Assembly (NCBI RefSeq): GCF_003268475.1
Contig: NZ_MCIF01000002.1
Location: 2,276,259-2,340,258 of the forward strand
Reading direction: 5' to 3'
DNA: 64,000 nt
Source of the DNA: Thermogemmatispora tikiterensis
Lineage (GTDB): Bacteria > Chloroflexota > Ktedonobacteria > Ktedonobacterales > Ktedonobacteraceae
Below, piece after piece: positions 53,565-61,809 of this stretch. The notes beneath the pieces are model-generated. The model searched no databases, was not told the DNA's origin, and saw only the letters and a program-made list of their open reading frames with translations. How positions within the stretch are numbered: the stretch's first letter is position 1; each line of letters begins with the position of its first letter. The position numbers and the translations under genes were made by a program.

Positions 53565-54215
53565 TTGTCGATAGTCTGTTTCGTGCTCGTATTTCAGCCA
53601 GCTTTTGCCTGGACCTGGAGAGAAAACAACTGGGATACGAACCCGAACGACTACCAGTGCGGATTGACTTCATCGACCCCCTGTTTGTATTGGCCTGAGC
53701 CCAACGGCAACAGTTCCATCGTCTATACCTACGTTCCTACCTCGCTGAATAATGTTGGGGGATATAATTTTATCACGGCGATTAACCGCGCAGCCAGCGA
53801 CTTTAATGCTGCCCCAGCACTCAACCCCTATCTCTATACGTGTAGTAATGACAGCTGTGTGTATCAAACAAGCTATGCCATTGGCAATTTAGGGTATGCA
53901 ATCTATGGAGAGACGCCCTATGGAACCATAGGTAGTGCCCAGCATAGCTCGCAATACTATGCGATCATGCAAGGGAATTACACCCTCTTCAATTCCACTC
54001 AGTGGATCACGTGGAACAATACCTTAACCTTTTCCGATACACAAGCAGATGGGCGAAAAGTATCCACCCATGAAACGGGGCACATGGAAGGATTAGGACA
54101 TACCGCTCATAACCCGGCAGTCATGCGTCAAGGAGCAACCACCTATTATGCGTTGCAACCAGATGACATTAATGGGCTGGAAACACAGTATAACGGCAGA
54201 ATTCCAGCGGAGTAG
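53565..54215 (+). CDS. Secreted matrixin-like zinc metalloprotease
   Basis: A protein of about 216 residues. It begins with a hydrophobic signal-like segment ending QPAFA-W and then a mature part rich in Asn, Tyr, Thr and Ser. The catalytic motif HETGHMEGLGH (HExxHxxGxxH) lies near residue 170, followed by NPAVM, the Met-turn of the matrixin/metzincin group. All zinc ligands and the Glu are present, so it should be active outside the cell. The apparent start is TTG 53565; the same frame continues upstream to 53508 with a basic stretch (IRKVLLAFF), but without ATG or GTG, so the 5' end may be damaged or use a rare start. It differs in composition from its neighbours and lies in the putative island. 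Confidence 0.78.
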   Translation: MSIVCFVLVFQPAFAWTWRENNWDTNPNDYQCGLTSSTPCLYWPEPNGNSSIVYTYVPTSLNNVGGYNFITAINRAASDFNAAPALNPYLYTCSNDSCVYQTSYAIGNLGYAIYGETPYGTIGSAQHSSQYYAIMQGNYTLFNSTQWITWNNTLTFSDTQADGRKVSTHETGHMEGLGHTAHNPAVMRQGATTYYALQPDDINGLETQYNGRIPAE

Positions 54216-54230
54216 AAGGAGGCACAGGTC

Positions 54231-54908
54231 ATGCGTTCCCCATTTCCACGTTTGTTTGCAGTCCTTGTCTTCTTGCTGATAGGTGCGCTGTCAGCTTGTC
54301 AAACGACACCATCACAGACTTCTGTACCCAGCGATCAGGCGTACGCGCCTCTCAATTTGCACCTGCACGCTGATCGCTATGAGTTCACTACGCCACAGAG
54401 TATGTGTGCAGCTATTCTGACGGCAGAAGTCAAAAATATTACTCATGGAAAGAGTCACTGGAACACTCCTGATGGCTTGAGGCCACATATCGCGGCGGCA
54501 GCTCCGCACATGTCTCTCCCAGAGACGATTGTGGCACAGGGGTACCGCATTTATACGCCAGTTCGCTTCGGAACCATGAAGGTGTTGCGGGATCTGCGCC
54601 AGCAGCCTACGCAGGAGTTCGTCACAGTCGGCGGGCAGGTGCAGCAGGATCAGTTGTGGCTTGATCCTTTTCCCCAACTTCAGGACACCGGTCACTATGT
54701 CATCGTCTTTGGCCCTGGAATTCAGCCAGCTGGCAAAGGTAAAGTGGGCACATGGCTTGAGGTCTATGACGCCTTCCCTGTCGATGAGCACGGGATAGTC
54801 ACCCTCCAGCAAGCTGGCTCCCCCAATGAGCCTGGACCAGGACAACCTCAGCCCGCGGTGAAGATATCTCTCACTGATCTGCAACACCAACTGGCAGCGT
54901 GTAAATAA
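54231..54908 (+). CDS. Hypothetical lipoprotein
   Basis: A 225-residue protein with a signal peptide and lipobox (FLLIGALSAC, Cys about residue 23). The remainder is probably extracellular; it includes NITHGKSHWNTPDGLRP, YRIYTPVRFGTMKV and a Pro-rich end (GSPNEPGPGQPQPAVKI). No family is recognised. It starts 16 bases after the metalloprotease stop with a GGAGG-type site, so the two genes are co-transcribed and the lipoprotein may be a partner or inhibitor of the protease. Confidence 0.7.
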   Translation: MRSPFPRLFAVLVFLLIGALSACQTTPSQTSVPSDQAYAPLNLHLHADRYEFTTPQSMCAAILTAEVKNITHGKSHWNTPDGLRPHIAAAAPHMSLPETIVAQGYRIYTPVRFGTMKVLRDLRQQPTQEFVTVGGQVQQDQLWLDPFPQLQDTGHYVIVFGPGIQPAGKGKVGTWLEVYDAFPVDEHGIVTLQQAGSPNEPGPGQPQPAVKISLTDLQHQLAACK

Positions 54909-54937
54909 ACCCCACTACGGTCCTTGCCTACGCAGAT

Positions 54938-55207
54938 TTGCCTGCCACGCATATTGCTCGTCGGCGCAAACGGCCAGCGGGTCAGCCGCCGCCACGCCGG
55001 TTAAGTTGTGCCGTACGTGGACGCTTGGGGCTAGTGGCCACACTCTTCACGGCTTCGGTCTTGCCCTGTGGCAGGCTCTTGCCCCAAGCGTGGCCTCAGA
55101 CCATCACAGTTCCCCGGAAACTACCGCGATCTTCTGAACTCCGTCGGCGAGAACGCAAACGAGAACAGAAGCGTCGGGCGCGCGCACGAGCGCGAACCGC
55201 CGCTTGA
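54938..55207 (+). pseudogene. Possible C-terminal fragment of an IS transposase
   Basis: The opening encodes a very basic sequence ending LRRRERKREQKRRARARART and stops 9 bases before the inverted end sequence at 55217-55233. Many IS elements end with a basic transposase tail close to the terminal repeat, so this is most simply an IS remnant. No catalytic motif is present and no specific family could be identified. Confidence 0.35.
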
Positions 55208-55268
55208 CTGTGCCCAAAAACCTATCCCTGAACGGGACAGCCTGCTCCCGCTGGCTGTTGTTGCCCCC

Positions 55269-55676
55269 TCAGACAGTGAGACGGCGAATGACATCGAGCA
55301 GGTCTCGCACGTGAAAGGGCTTGACAATGACCTGCTGCACATCTAAAGCGGCAGCAGTGGTCAAGCCGGTTCCGGCGGTGATGACCACAATTTGAGGAAA
55401 AGGATAAGCCGGCTCCCATTGCGAGCGCAGGCGCTGCAAGAAGGTCTCGCCATCCATACCCGGCATGGCGAGGTCGAGCAGGATCACGGAAGGATAGCGC
55501 CCCTCGCGCACCGCATTATCGACCCAGGCCAGCGCCTCTTGACCTTCAGCAGCCTCCGCTGGCTCATAGCCATCCAGCTCCAGCGCCCAGGCTACCATGT
55601 CACGAATGGCCGGATTATCATCCACAACCAGCACAATCGGGTGATGGCCTTCACCCCGATCACAATCATCATCCAT
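55269..55676 (-). CDS. Single-domain response regulator (receiver only)
   Basis: A 135-residue CheY-like protein: acidic residues in LVVDDNPAIRDMV, phospho-acceptor Asp in VILLDLAMPGMDGE, Thr in VVITAGTG and Lys in QVIVKPFHVRDLL. No output domain is attached. The start at MDDDCDRG follows AAGAAGAAG; ATG 55703 lacks a ribosome site. It lies just outside the island's right boundary and has no adjacent kinase. It would act by protein-protein contact within a phosphorelay. Confidence 0.9.
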   Translation of the reverse strand: MDDDCDRGEGHHPIVLVVDDNPAIRDMVAWALELDGYEPAEAAEGQEALAWVDNAVREGRYPSVILLDLAMPGMDGETFLQRLRSQWEPAYPFPQIVVITAGTGLTTAAALDVQQVIVKPFHVRDLLDVIRRLTV

Positions 55677-55929
55677 TGCTTCTTCTTGTTTTCCCCTTAC
55701 CATAGAGCACAACCAATAAATCACCTCTACCAGCCACTAGCGCTAGCTGGCAGACGCGCCGTCCATCAAAGGCAGGAGTGCGCCAGCGACTGCCGCCGGA
55801 GACTCCCTCGCCTGCCTCGCCCGCCTACAGCCTACCTCCCCCTATTCCTCAAACCCAGCGCTCTGGCTCCACTGATCCGCACTCAGGTCCTCTGCCCCAG
55901 AGGAGGGATCACCCTTCCCCCTTGCCTGC

Positions 55930-56736
55930 TCACAGAGCCGGAATTGAGGAGCGCAGGAAAGCGCTAACGGTATCAAGGAAAGCCTGCGGCTGCTCCAAAT
56001 TGGAGAGATGCGCAGCCCGCGGAATCACTTGCAGCTGGGCCTGCGGAATGCGCGCCGCGTATTCCCGGGCCAGGGAGGGCGGAGAAAGCTGATCCAGCTC
56101 GCCCACAACGACCAGCACTGGACAGCGAATGGTAGGCAATAGCTCACGGGCATCAGCACGCTGAGCCATACCACGTGAGGCCGCGGCAATGCCCCGCGGC
56201 GTCGCCGCCGCAATCAAGCGGCGCACCTGGGCCTCGACCTCGGGCCGCTGACGGCGCGTCTCTTCAGAGAGGAGGCGTGGGATCTGGAGATCGGCCACCG
56301 CTTCAACTCCCCGGGTTTCGGCCAGACGCGCCAACTGCTCGCGATTGGCCTTCCCTTCCTCACTGTCAGGCTCTGGTCGCGTATCGGCCAGAATCAGACC
56401 GCGGACACGCTGCGGATACTTGCGCAGAAAGGCAAAGGCCACATAGCCCCCCATCGACAGGCCACAGAGGACAGCCCCATCCATACCCAGCCAGTCCATC
56501 AGCGCCGCCACATCGTCAGCCAGCGTCTCCATCGTCAGGATCTCACGATCAATCTCGCTCTCGCCGAAGCCGCGCCAGTCAAGAGCGACCAGGCGATAGC
56601 GGCCTTCCCGCAGGAGTCCCTCCATCTCGCCCTGCCACATGCGGCGATTCAGTGGGAAAGCATGCAGAAAGAGCACAGGCAGACCTGCCCCATGATCGTC
56701 ATAGGCGATTTGGACGCCGTTGAGCCGTGCATTCAT
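55930..56736 (-). CDS. Alpha/beta-fold hydrolase
   Basis: A 268-residue hydrolase. Oxyanion region VLFLHAFPLNRRMW, nucleophile elbow GLSMGGYVAF (Ser about residue 96), a cap domain (about 125-190), acid in VVGELDQLSPP and the final His in RAAHLSNLEQPQAF. The pattern is close to 3-oxoadipate enol-lactonase and haloperoxidase-like esterases; the substrate is not known. GAGGAGGGG precedes the ATG. It is 103 bases downstream of lipA, on the same strand, perhaps at the end of the dehydrogenase operon. Confidence 0.9.
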   Translation of the reverse strand: MNARLNGVQIAYDDHGAGLPVLFLHAFPLNRRMWQGEMEGLLREGRYRLVALDWRGFGESEIDREILTMETLADDVAALMDWLGMDGAVLCGLSMGGYVAFAFLRKYPQRVRGLILADTRPEPDSEEGKANREQLARLAETRGVEAVADLQIPRLLSEETRRQRPEVEAQVRRLIAAATPRGIAAASRGMAQRADARELLPTIRCPVLVVVGELDQLSPPSLAREYAARIPQAQLQVIPRAAHLSNLEQPQAFLDTVSAFLRSSIPAL

Positions 56737-56839
56737 GAGCAGCTTCCCCTCCTCGGTCGAAGTCTAGCGCGCGCCCCAGAGCGCGCTCTGCCTCTAGGAG
56801 CATCGTCTCCGGGCCTGAGCCAGCCCCGCCCTGGCACGC

Positions 56840-57712
56840 TCACCCTAGAGCCTCCTCGGCCTGCTCGTGAGCATGATAGGAGCTGCGCACAAAGGGGCCG
56901 GACTCTACATGACGGAAGCCCATCTTCTTTCCTTCCTCTTTGAGCGCAGCAAACTCTTCCAGCGGCACATAGCGCTGGATCGGCAGATGCTGGAAAGAGG
57001 GACGCAGGTACTGACCAATGGTGAGGATATCCACGTCATGAGCGCGTAAATCGCGCATGACCTCCAGCACCTCGTCCCAGCTTTCGCCAAGGCCAAGCAT
57101 GAAGCCGGACTTGGTCGGAGCTGCCGGATTTAGCTCCTTCGCCCATTTGAGAACCTGCAGCGAGCGCTGGTAGACCGCCTGGGGCCGCACACGACGGTAG
57201 AGGCGCGGGACCGTCTCTACATTGTGGTTGAAGACATCGGGTTTGGCGTCCATCACCACCTTGAGCGCATCGTAGTCTCCCTTGAAATCGGGCGTGAGCA
57301 CCTCCACTTTGCAGCCAGGATTGAGACGCCGAATCCAGCGAATGGTTGCGGCAAAGATGGAGGCCCCTCCGTCTTTCAGCTCGTCGCGATTCACTGAGGT
57401 CACTACGGCATAGCGTAGCCCCATCTGTCGCACGGCCTCCGCTACACGCTTCGGCTCTTCCCAGTCTACTCCCAGGGGACGCCCCGTCTCAACGGCACAG
57501 AAACCACAGCTGCGGGTGCAGATGCGCCCCAGGATCATAAAGGTGGCCGTGCCATGTCCCCAGCATTCGCGGATGTTGGGACAGCGCGCCTCCTCGCAGA
57601 CGGTGTGCAGCGCTTTGCTGCGCATGAGCCGCTTGATCTCCTCATAGCCCTCTCCCTCGGGCGGGCGCACACGTAACCACGAGGGGCGGCGCTCAGGGAT
57701 AATGGTCGCCAT
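56840..57712 (-). CDS. lipA: Lipoyl synthase
   Basis: A 290-residue radical-SAM enzyme that inserts two sulfurs into octanoyl-protein to make lipoyl groups. All signatures are present: the auxiliary cluster Cys in [12 protein letters not shown], the radical-[11 protein letters not shown], and the C-terminal RSSYHAHE. The start at ATG 57712 follows AGAGGA; an opening to 57772 is less likely. It follows the E2 gene on the same strand, consistent with its role in loading lipoate on that E2. No lipB or lplA is in view. Confidence 0.96.
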   Translation of the reverse strand: MATIIPERRPSWLRVRPPEGEGYEEIKRLMRSKALHTVCEEARCPNIRECWGHGTATFMILGRICTRSCGFCAVETGRPLGVDWEEPKRVAEAVRQMGLRYAVVTSVNRDELKDGGASIFAATIRWIRRLNPGCKVEVLTPDFKGDYDALKVVMDAKPDVFNHNVETVPRLYRRVRPQAVYQRSLQVLKWAKELNPAAPTKSGFMLGLGESWDEVLEVMRDLRAHDVDILTIGQYLRPSFQHLPIQRYVPLEEFAALKEEGKKMGFRHVESGPFVRSSYHAHEQAEEALG

Positions 57713-57886
57713 GATCGTTCCTCTACTTCCTCTCTTGGCTTCGCTTCGCTGGCTTCCTGGTCGGCTGGCCAACTGGCCCTTGTTTGCCAGCTTTGGCCTC
57801 GCCTACCAGGTTCGATCGCGCATTACCGGATTACCACATCGCCACTCTCCCTCTCTCCTCACCCCCTTGCTCCACCAGTGGCACCT

Positions 57887-59275
57887 TTAATAGACATCGA
57901 TCTCCGATCCGTAGCTCTGCAGCTTGGCTCGCACGGCCTGCAGGAAGGTAGCGGCTCCAGCCCCATCGAGGATACGATGGTCAAAGGAGAGACAGAGATA
58001 CATCATGTAACGAATGGCAATGGCGTCGTCCTCTGTCACTACCGGGCGCTTGACCACGGCATCCATGCTAAGAATGGCCGCATGGGGCTGATTGATAATC
58101 GGTACCGATAGTATTGTACCAAAGGTGCCGGGATTATTAACCACGAAGGTGCTCCCCTGCAGGTCCTGCACCGTCAGACGGTTGCTGCGCGCCCGCTGCG
58201 CTACTTCATTGAGACGCCGCGCCAGGCCGGCAATGGTGTACTGGTCGGCATCGTGAATGGTAGGCACCACCAGGCCGCTATCGGTAGCAACCGCCACCCC
58301 AAGATGGATGCGCTTCTTGACAATGATGCGGTTATCCTCAGTCCAGCTGGAGTTGATCAGCGGCACCTTCCGAATACCTTCACAGACCGCTTTCATGACG
58401 AAGGGCACGTAGCTGATACTGTAGCCCTCGCGCCTCTTGAACTCCTCTTTGTTACGCTCCAGCCAGCGCGCAATGGCGGTCATATCGACCTCGACAACGG
58501 TGGTAGCATGGGGAGCGGTCCGCTTGCTACGCACCATGTGTTCAGCGATGGCCAGGCGCATGCGATCGGGAACGATGACCTCCTCATCGGGACCGACAGC
58601 CACTGGCTCCGGTCCCCTGGCAGCACCTGCCGCCGTGCTGACGACAGCGGTGGAGACAGGACCGGGCTGAGCAGTCACAGCCGCAGCGGGTGCCTGAACC
58701 GTCTGCGCGCTGAGCTGACGCTGTTCCAGATAAGCCAGGATGTCTTCTTTGCGTACCCGTCCCCCAATGCCCGTGCCCTTGATCTCGTTCAGGTCGATGC
58801 CATGCTCGCGAGCAAGGCGCCGCGCCAGGGGCGAAATACGCTGACGCTCACGTTCGCCAGGCTGCTGGCCATCGTGTGGCTCCGCCGTCACGGCCTCAGC
58901 CTCTACGGAGAGAGCTGAGGTGCCACGCTGCACTGCAGCTGCAGAAGTTACCTGCTCAACTGCGGGCGTCGCCAGAGCTGCGGCTGCACGACTACTCTGG
59001 CTGGCACTCGCTTCCTCTGCGACCTCCGCCACAGCCCCTTCCTCCTCAATGAGAGCGATGGCGGTCCCGACTGGTACTGTCTGATCAGCTGGCACCAGGA
59101 TTTTGACCAGCCGACCAGCGACGGGCGAAGGAAGTTCAGCATTGACCTTGTCAGTCACTACCTCGGCCAGAGCCTCATCCTTTTCCACATAATCGCCTTC
59201 GCGCTTGAGCCAGGCAGCGACGGTTCCTTCTGCAACTGACTCGCCGAGACGGGGGAATTTCACCGGCGTTGGCAT
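57887..59275 (-). CDS. Dihydrolipoamide acyltransferase, E2 of a 2-oxoacid dehydrogenase
   Basis: A 462-residue protein: lipoyl domain (1-75, lipoyl-Lys in VTDKVNAELP), an Ala/Glu/Gln-rich linker, the peripheral subunit-binding domain (about 145-182, ISPLARRLAREHGIDLNEIK, GIGGRVRKEDILAYL) and the catalytic domain (about 230-462) with SFDHRILDGA near the end. It transfers the acyl group to CoA. GAGGAGTGG precedes the ATG. It is encoded between E1-beta and lipA. Whether it is for pyruvate or branched-chain 2-oxoacids cannot be decided from sequence alone; the E1 type fits either. Confidence 0.95.
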   Translation of the reverse strand: MPTPVKFPRLGESVAEGTVAAWLKREGDYVEKDEALAEVVTDKVNAELPSPVAGRLVKILVPADQTVPVGTAIALIEEEGAVAEVAEEASASQSSRAAAALATPAVEQVTSAAAVQRGTSALSVEAEAVTAEPHDGQQPGERERQRISPLARRLAREHGIDLNEIKGTGIGGRVRKEDILAYLEQRQLSAQTVQAPAAAVTAQPGPVSTAVVSTAAGAARGPEPVAVGPDEEVIVPDRMRLAIAEHMVRSKRTAPHATTVVEVDMTAIARWLERNKEEFKRREGYSISYVPFVMKAVCEGIRKVPLINSSWTEDNRIIVKKRIHLGVAVATDSGLVVPTIHDADQYTIAGLARRLNEVAQRARSNRLTVQDLQGSTFVVNNPGTFGTILSVPIINQPHAAILSMDAVVKRPVVTEDDAIAIRYMMYLCLSFDHRILDGAGAATFLQAVRAKLQSYGSEIDVY

Positions 59276-59440
59276 AGTCCACTCCTCGCAAACAATTACT
59301 CCATCAGTTTCCTTTCAGAGGGGAGCGAATTGCTCTCCCTTTCTCCTTTTACGCTTCTCCGGCTTCACGAACTCACTCACCCACTCACTTACTCGTGTGC
59401 CCACCCCGCCCTCAATAACTAAAGAACGGGTCTCGCCAAA

Positions 59441-60424
59441 CTAGTAAGCAGCGAGCTGGCGCGCGACGGCCACAATGCGCTCCACGCCAGGCAAGTAGGC
59501 CATCTCTAGAGGAGGGGCATAAGGATAGGGAGCGTCGGGAGCGGCCACTCGCATAATCGGGCCATCAAGATAGTCAAACAACTCCTCAGCCAGCAGAGCC
59601 GCCAGCTCAGCCCCCACGCCACCGGTCAGCGTATCCTCATGCACAATCAGCACCTTATTGGTCCGCTTGACCGATTCCTTGATCGTCTCCCGATCGAGAG
59701 GAGTCAGGCTGCGCAGATCGACGACCTCGACCGCCAGACCGTCCTCAGTGGCGAGTTGCTCGGCAGCCTTGAGACACTGATGAACCATTGCCCCATAGGT
59801 CAGCATTGTCATATGCCGACCGTGGCGACGGATAATGGCCTTTCCCAGCGGTACAATGTAGTCCTCACTGGGTAGCTCTTCGCGCAGCTCCGGCAGGCGA
59901 TAGAGCAGCTTATGCTCCAGATACAGGACAGGATTGTTATCGCGGATCGCCGCCTTCAGCAGGCCCTTGGCATCGTAGGCGGTGGCTGGCATTACCACCT
60001 TAATTCCGGGCGTATGGAAGAACCAGGCTTCTGGACTGGCCGAATGAAAAGGGCCCCCATGCGTGCCGCCGCCTGCCGGACCACGAATCACCAGCGGCAA
60101 GGGGATGCCGGAGCGCCAGTACATTTTACAGGCCATGTTCACAATCTGATCGAAGCCGCAGGTGATAAAATCGATATACTGCATTTCAGCGATCGGGCGC
60201 ATTCCCATCAGGGCCGCCCCCACCGCCGAGCCAATGATCGCCGTCTCAGACATTGGCGTATCGATCACCCGCTCCGGGCCGAATTCTTCTAGAAAGCCGG
60301 CGCTCACCTTGAAGGCCCCGCCGTAGGTGCCTACATCCTCGCCAAGGAGGAAGACCGACTCGTCGCGCCGCATCTCTTCGCGAATCGCCTGGCTGATCGC
60401 TTCCAGATAGGTTACCGCAGTCAT
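59441..60424 (-). CDS. 2-oxoacid dehydrogenase E1 component, beta subunit
   Basis: A 327-residue transketolase-like subunit: TYLEAISQAIREEMRRDESV, FLLGEDVGTYGGAFKVSAGF, GMRPIAEMQYIDF and the C-terminal LTGGVGAELAALLAEELFDYL. With the alpha subunit it binds thiamine diphosphate and decarboxylates the 2-oxoacid, passing the acyl group to E2. Its ATG overlaps the alpha-subunit stop (ATGA), so the two are translated in equal amounts. Confidence 0.95.
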   Translation of the reverse strand: MTAVTYLEAISQAIREEMRRDESVFLLGEDVGTYGGAFKVSAGFLEEFGPERVIDTPMSETAIIGSAVGAALMGMRPIAEMQYIDFITCGFDQIVNMACKMYWRSGIPLPLVIRGPAGGGTHGGPFHSASPEAWFFHTPGIKVVMPATAYDAKGLLKAAIRDNNPVLYLEHKLLYRLPELREELPSEDYIVPLGKAIIRRHGRHMTMLTYGAMVHQCLKAAEQLATEDGLAVEVVDLRSLTPLDRETIKESVKRTNKVLIVHEDTLTGGVGAELAALLAEELFDYLDGPIMRVAAPDAPYPYAPPLEMAYLPGVERIVAVARQLAAY

Positions 60425-61515
60425 AGCTGAGTAACAGCCTCCTCTACTTGACTCATCGTGCAGAAAGGCCTCCCGGTGCGCGTATCCAGGGCATTGACAT
60501 AGCGTGGATCGGTCGCACCCGGCTCGCCGACGATAGCGATCGGGCCATCGGGAGCAAAGACATAGTCGGCCACGGTCGCCGGATCGGGCGGGGGACTGGC
60601 CTCGGCAAAGGCCACAGCGTCATCGACCACGGCCCGCACCCGGGCCTCGATCTCCCGGCGGCGCTCCGCGCTCAGCAGTCCTTGAGCCGTCAAATATTCC
60701 TCAAAGCGTTTGATGGGATCCCTGGTGAGCCACTCCTGGCGCAGAGCTGGCGGCACATAGTCGGCCTTATCAGCCTCGGAGTGACCTCGGACGCGGAACG
60801 TACGACACTCGACGAGGGCTGGCCCCTGGCCACTGCGCGCATGAGCCACTGCCCTTCCCACTGCCTCCATCACCGCCAGCACGTCATTACCGTCGACACT
60901 CTCGCCAGGCATGCCATAGGCCAGCGCTCGCTGGGCGAGCTGCTCGATGGCAAACTGCTTGGCGGTCGGCGTCGAATAGGCATAGCCATTATTCTCGATC
61001 AGAAAGACCACGGGCAATCGTTGCACCGAGGCAAAATTGAGGGCCTCGTGAAAGGCCCCGGTGCTGGTCGCCCCATCGCCACAGCTAGCCAGCACCACCG
61101 TTGAACGGCGGCGCATCTTCATAACCAGGGCTACGCCGCAGGCCACCGGCAGCGACTCGCCCAGCATACTGATCATAGGGACAACCCCATGATGCATATC
61201 GCCAATGTGCAATTGGCCGTCGCGTCCCAGCGTCGGAGCATTGCCGCGTGCCAACCACTGGCACATCACAGCGCGTGGCGAGACTCCCCGTACCAGATGC
61301 ATGCCCAGATCCCGGTGCTGCGGTACAATGCAGTCCCCATCGCGCAGCGTCATCGCCGCCCCGACGGTCGTCGCCTCATGACCCTGCGCCGTATAGACCC
61401 CGCCGACAATGCGCCCCTGCAGAAAGAGGGTGCGCGTACGATCCTCCATAGCGCGGGTGAGGCGCATATAATAATAGATCTGCAACAGCAGGTCAGCCCG
61501 CTCCGCTTCGCTCAT
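60421..61515 (-). CDS. 2-oxoacid dehydrogenase E1 component, alpha subunit
   Basis: A 364-residue subunit. It has YYYMRLTRAMEDRTRTLFLQ, GRIVGGVYTAQGHEATTVGA, the thiamine-diphosphate motif GDGATSTGAFHEALNFA ending IENNGYA, and FRVRGHSEADKADYV (the phosphorylation-loop region). It heads the operon alpha-beta-E2-lipA, with no E3 gene in the window. The start at ATG 61515 is preceded by GGAGGAG at a somewhat long spacing; an opening to 61605 adds 30 residues without similarity. Pyruvate is the default substrate; branched-chain 2-oxoacids remain possible. Confidence 0.95.
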   Translation of the reverse strand: MSEAERADLLLQIYYYMRLTRAMEDRTRTLFLQGRIVGGVYTAQGHEATTVGAAMTLRDGDCIVPQHRDLGMHLVRGVSPRAVMCQWLARGNAPTLGRDGQLHIGDMHHGVVPMISMLGESLPVACGVALVMKMRRRSTVVLASCGDGATSTGAFHEALNFASVQRLPVVFLIENNGYAYSTPTAKQFAIEQLAQRALAYGMPGESVDGNDVLAVMEAVGRAVAHARSGQGPALVECRTFRVRGHSEADKADYVPPALRQEWLTRDPIKRFEEYLTAQGLLSAERRREIEARVRAVVDDAVAFAEASPPPDPATVADYVFAPDGPIAIVGEPGATDPRYVNALDTRTGRPFCTMSQVEEAVTQL

Positions 61516-61809
61516 GATCTTCTGGGATACTCCTCCGCATTGTGATCGCCTGATCCCTGCCTGACGAGGGAGTGAGCGTCTGTCTGTGTGGCCGACAACA
61601 GGCATCTCCAGCGACCAGCATCCAGTCCCTACCGGAGAGCGGTCTCACCATCCTCCTCCTCATCGCCCTTGCAGGGCTGGCCGGCCCCGAACGGCAGCGA
61701 GCAGTGTGCTGCACAGCGGAAGATGGGCATCTGGTTGCCTGGCCGTGGCGATGGACGTGCCTGCCCCCATAAGTGTACCACAACGCGCTCCGTTGCGAGA
61801 ATAGACGAC

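Larger units (their letters stand above)
52735..55233. mobile_element. Putative acquired island bounded by inverted IS-end-like sequences
   Basis: The left end TTTCAGGTATAGGTTTTT (52735-52752) and the complement of the right end TTCAGGGATAGGTTTTT (complement of 55217-55233) match at nearly every position and point inward. The 8-base word GGACAGCC occurs outside both ends (52723-52730 and 55235-55242), as a target duplication would. Inside lie an IS256-type transposase relic, a metalloprotease, a lipoprotein and the likely C-terminal scrap of another transposase. Visible base composition is lower in G+C than the surroundings. Confidence 0.5.
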
